DNA of 64,000 bases from Aulostomus chinensis (Eukaryota > Chordata > Actinopteri > Syngnathiformes > Aulostomidae): contig JBBMOA010000004.1 in NCBI GenBank assembly GCA_037954235.1, positions 4,875,001 to 4,939,000 of the forward strand. Direction: 5' to 3'. Numbering within the stretch: the stretch's first letter is position 1; each line of letters begins with the position of its first letter. The notes beneath the pieces are model-generated. The model was not told the origin of the DNA and did no database searches. It saw only the letters and a program-made list of their open reading frames with translations. The translations under genes and the position numbers were made by a program. Positions 62,056 through 64,000 of the stretch are shown in pieces.

Positions 62056-62291
62056 ATGCTGACACGGGTCAAGTCCGCCGTGGCCGGGTTCATGGGTGGC
62101 ATCATGTCCGGTGGCGGTTCCGGTGGAGGGGGCAACCCCGGCTCGGAGCTGCCGCTGAAGTTCCCTTACATGAGACCTGAGTTCCTCGGACTGTCCCCGG
62201 ATGAGATCGAGTGCTCGGCGGACCACGTAGCCCGGCCCATCCTCATCCTGAAGGAAACCAGGAGATTACCGTGGGCCACCGGATACGCTGA
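62056..62291 (+). CDS. ppm1h: ppm1h exon 1 (protein phosphatase 1H, PPM family), 5' part only
   Basis: The reading starts MLTRVKSAV, then FMGGIM, a Gly/Ser linker, then RPEFLGLSPDEIECSADH, RPILILKETRRLPWATGYAE. This is nearly the same as the N terminus of vertebrate PPM1H. Known biology: PPM1H is a Mn/Mg-dependent Ser/Thr phosphatase that removes LRRK2-placed phosphates from Rab8A and Rab10, and it is held at Golgi membranes by an N-terminal amphipathic helix, whose sequence is intact here. A at -3 supports the start. The exon ends before GTGAGT at 62292, splitting the Glu79 codon after two bases. The catalytic PP2C core lies in later exons outside the window. The fish linker is Gly-richer than in mammals. 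Confidence 0.95.
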
Positions 62292-63532
62292 GTGAGTAAC
62301 AGCATTCAAGGCTGGAACAAACACCCAGCCGAGGCCCGGGTCCGGGACGTCCCCCCCACCGAGGGTCTCACGCACAGATAAGCTGCACCTGTTGTCACCT
62401 ACACGCACCTGCAGCGTCATTTTGCGTGCTCTCTGTGCGGTGCGCAGTGACACGCAAAGATCGCAAGCAGGTTTCCACGGCATGGTTCACCTTCTATAAG
62501 CAGCATCTGTTGCAGGGGTAGGGGGGTGGGATGACGTCACTGAGATAGCGCGGTGTAGAGAGACATGATGTCATCAATGATCTCAGTTAGGGAAGTGATG
62601 ACGTAGAGTGTGCCAGAGGCGCGTGCCAGCAGCTGATCAGGAGGCTCCTGGTTTTTAATTGCACAGATTTACAGATTCTCAAATTCAAGAACTTAAGTAC
62701 CCACATCAACAAAATCACGTTTTCCAAAACTGTAGGCGTCATTTCCGTTAAGCTCGGTGAGAGGAGGAGCCTGCTCTTCCTCTGCTCCTCCTCTCCCTGG
62801 ATAATTGGTCACAACTTAGAGCAACAAAAGCTGGAGAGGGAAATTACATTTACATACAATTTGAAATCAGCAGTAAAATCTTGAAATCTAAAAAAAAAAA
62901 AAAGTTTAACAGCATTTGTGCATCAATCAAGCGACTGAAAAAAGAGGAGAAAACTTACCAAAGTGAATAAAACAGAACGAAATATTACAATGCAGAAAGC
63001 TAATGAATCCAAGACATTTTGATAATAATAATAATGATGATGATAGAATGCGTACTGGCTTAACTAGTTTCTCAGAATTATTACACGGTGGTCCCTGCTT
63101 CCGTGCGGCGCTCTTCAAGTTGGCGAGCAGTTCCTCTACGAACGCGGATGCATCTTGACTCCACCCTGATGCTGGTCTCAGATGAGCCCGGTTACCATGG
63201 AGCTAACAGGTCTTCAGTGGCTTTCAGGTTTTGGAGTGAAGGATAAGAACTGGATCTCTGTGTAAATGCATTGTTGAGAACGAGTTCCTCGTCTTCTTTG
63301 AATTTAAAGACTTGTTCTCCTTGTTCCCCTTACAGCTCAAAGCTCTCGCGAGGAGAAAGAATGCTTTTATTTTTTAGAAATGCGCTCTTTGTCTCTCTTC
63401 TTTCTTGCTGGGTTACGACAACATAGTTGGAGATATTTGGCAAACGCAAGGAGTCGGAGGTGTTTCTCTGTATCTCTGAATTTGTATTTGAATAATCAGA
63501 AAGCTTGAGGTGTTTACATGCCTGTCTTACAG

Positions 63533-63534
<2 letters not shown>

Positions 63535-63586
<52 letters not shown>
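63535..63586 (+). repeat. (CT)n(CA)n compound microsatellite in ppm1h intron 1
   Basis: About 16 bp CT followed by 36 bp CA. Confidence 0.93.
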
Positions 63587-63588
<2 letters not shown>

Positions 63589-63946
63589 AGAGCAGACATC
63601 TCTTTGGGACTAGTGTGGTTAATGAGTTCAGCTCCATTCACCTCCTCTCTGTAACTAAAGCCTCCTGTGTTGTAATCGCAATTTCCCTCTCGGAGGAAAA
63701 GGCGTACGACTCCACCCATCACGGCGGTGGTGGTTAACTTGCCAGTCGGCAGGTCAACCATTTTGTTGACGGCTCACGAAAACTCCAAATTCTTGTATTT
63801 TCATAAAACTTTTGTGGCCGAGGCCCGATAAGCTGTGGTTGGTTATCCAGGGTGGAGTCCTGAAGGCCGCGTTTCCACCACGGGACCCCAGACCTCTTGC
63901 TGTGGCTGCATTACCAGCTGTTACTGGGGGATCGTTCCTGGGTGGA

Positions 63947-64000
63947 CGCCATGGCGGTGCAGTGGCTAGCACTGTTGCCGCACAGCAAATCCGCCGGCTG
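63947..64000 (+). repeat. Start of another copy of the dispersed element, cut by window end
   Basis: CATGGCGGTGCAGTGGCTAG, CACTGTTGCCGCACAGCAA resembles the 5' block of the element; it runs off the window. Confidence 0.5.

Larger units (their letters stand above)
61790..62470 (+). promoter_or_regulatory. ppm1h: CpG-rich promoter and 5' UTR region of ppm1h
   Basis: Base composition changes sharply from AT-rich to GC-rich with frequent CG dinucleotides around the first exon, against a CpG-poor background. This is typical of a vertebrate CpG-island promoter. No TATA box is evident. The transcription start cannot be fixed from sequence but probably lies shortly upstream of or within 61760-61950. 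Confidence 0.65.
62292..64000 (+). other. ppm1h: Start of ppm1h intron 1
   Basis: Intronic from the GTGAGT donor to the window end. It contains a CpG-rich first 180 bp, an A-run at 62889-62903, a (CT)n(CA)n array at 63535-63586 and, at the very end, the start of a GGCGGCACGG-type repeat. No second coding exon is visible. Confidence 0.8.

Noticed and set aside
1..64000. let-7i and avpr1a, expected near PPM1H in tetrapods
   Set aside because: I saw no TGAGGTAGTAGTTTG-type let-7 seed hairpin and no vasopressin receptor exon in the window; let-7i would be expected on the 3' side of ppm1h, which is outside.

Overview
The window looks like a piece of a teleost fish chromosome. It has split genes with GT/AG introns, very dense (CA/TG)n microsatellites, many decayed non-LTR retrotransposon remnants, and dispersed repeats of the kind common in bony fish (the element ending in ATGGATGGATGG, the GGCAAGGCAAGGCAA element, tRNA-like SINEs). 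Nothing in it looks prokaryotic or viral. The species cannot be named from the sequence alone.

Two genes are well supported, both in the last third, and they are divergently transcribed. (1) On the minus strand, 57205 down to 46920, is a gene of about 16 exons for an interleukin-17-receptor-family membrane protein, most like the RE/RC/RE-like branch. I rebuilt it exon by exon from splice sites. Apart from one unresolved exon (exon 4), every exon-exon phase is compatible. It has a signal peptide, a cysteine-rich N-glycosylated ectodomain and one C-terminal membrane segment. The predicted cytoplasmic tail is only a few residues, and I found no SEFIR signalling domain downstream. (2) On the plus strand, the first coding exon of ppm1h (PPM/PP2C phosphatase 1H) starts at 62056 and ends at a donor after 62291. 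It lies in a CpG-rich block with an E-box and upstream ORFs. The rest of ppm1h lies beyond the window. The two start codons are about 4.85 kb apart, head to head.

Positions 1-46900 hold no gene I can defend. This stretch holds unique non-coding DNA, very many CA/TG arrays (densest at 5.3-8.4 kb and 27-38.8 kb), long G or C homopolymers, a recognisable but broken LINE reverse transcriptase at 42946-44480 (minus), three older fragments of a second LINE (9.7-10.1, 19.2 and 22.9-23.4 kb), several copies of the GGCGGCACGGTGG element, SINEs, and a tandem hairpin repeat at positions 18-86. One weak candidate for a small cysteine-rich peptide exon lies at 32675-32854 (minus).

The most interesting item is the apparently tail-less IL-17 receptor homologue. 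If transcripts confirm it, the product would bind or co-bind IL-17 ligands at the cell surface without signalling through Act1, that is, a decoy or co-receptor.
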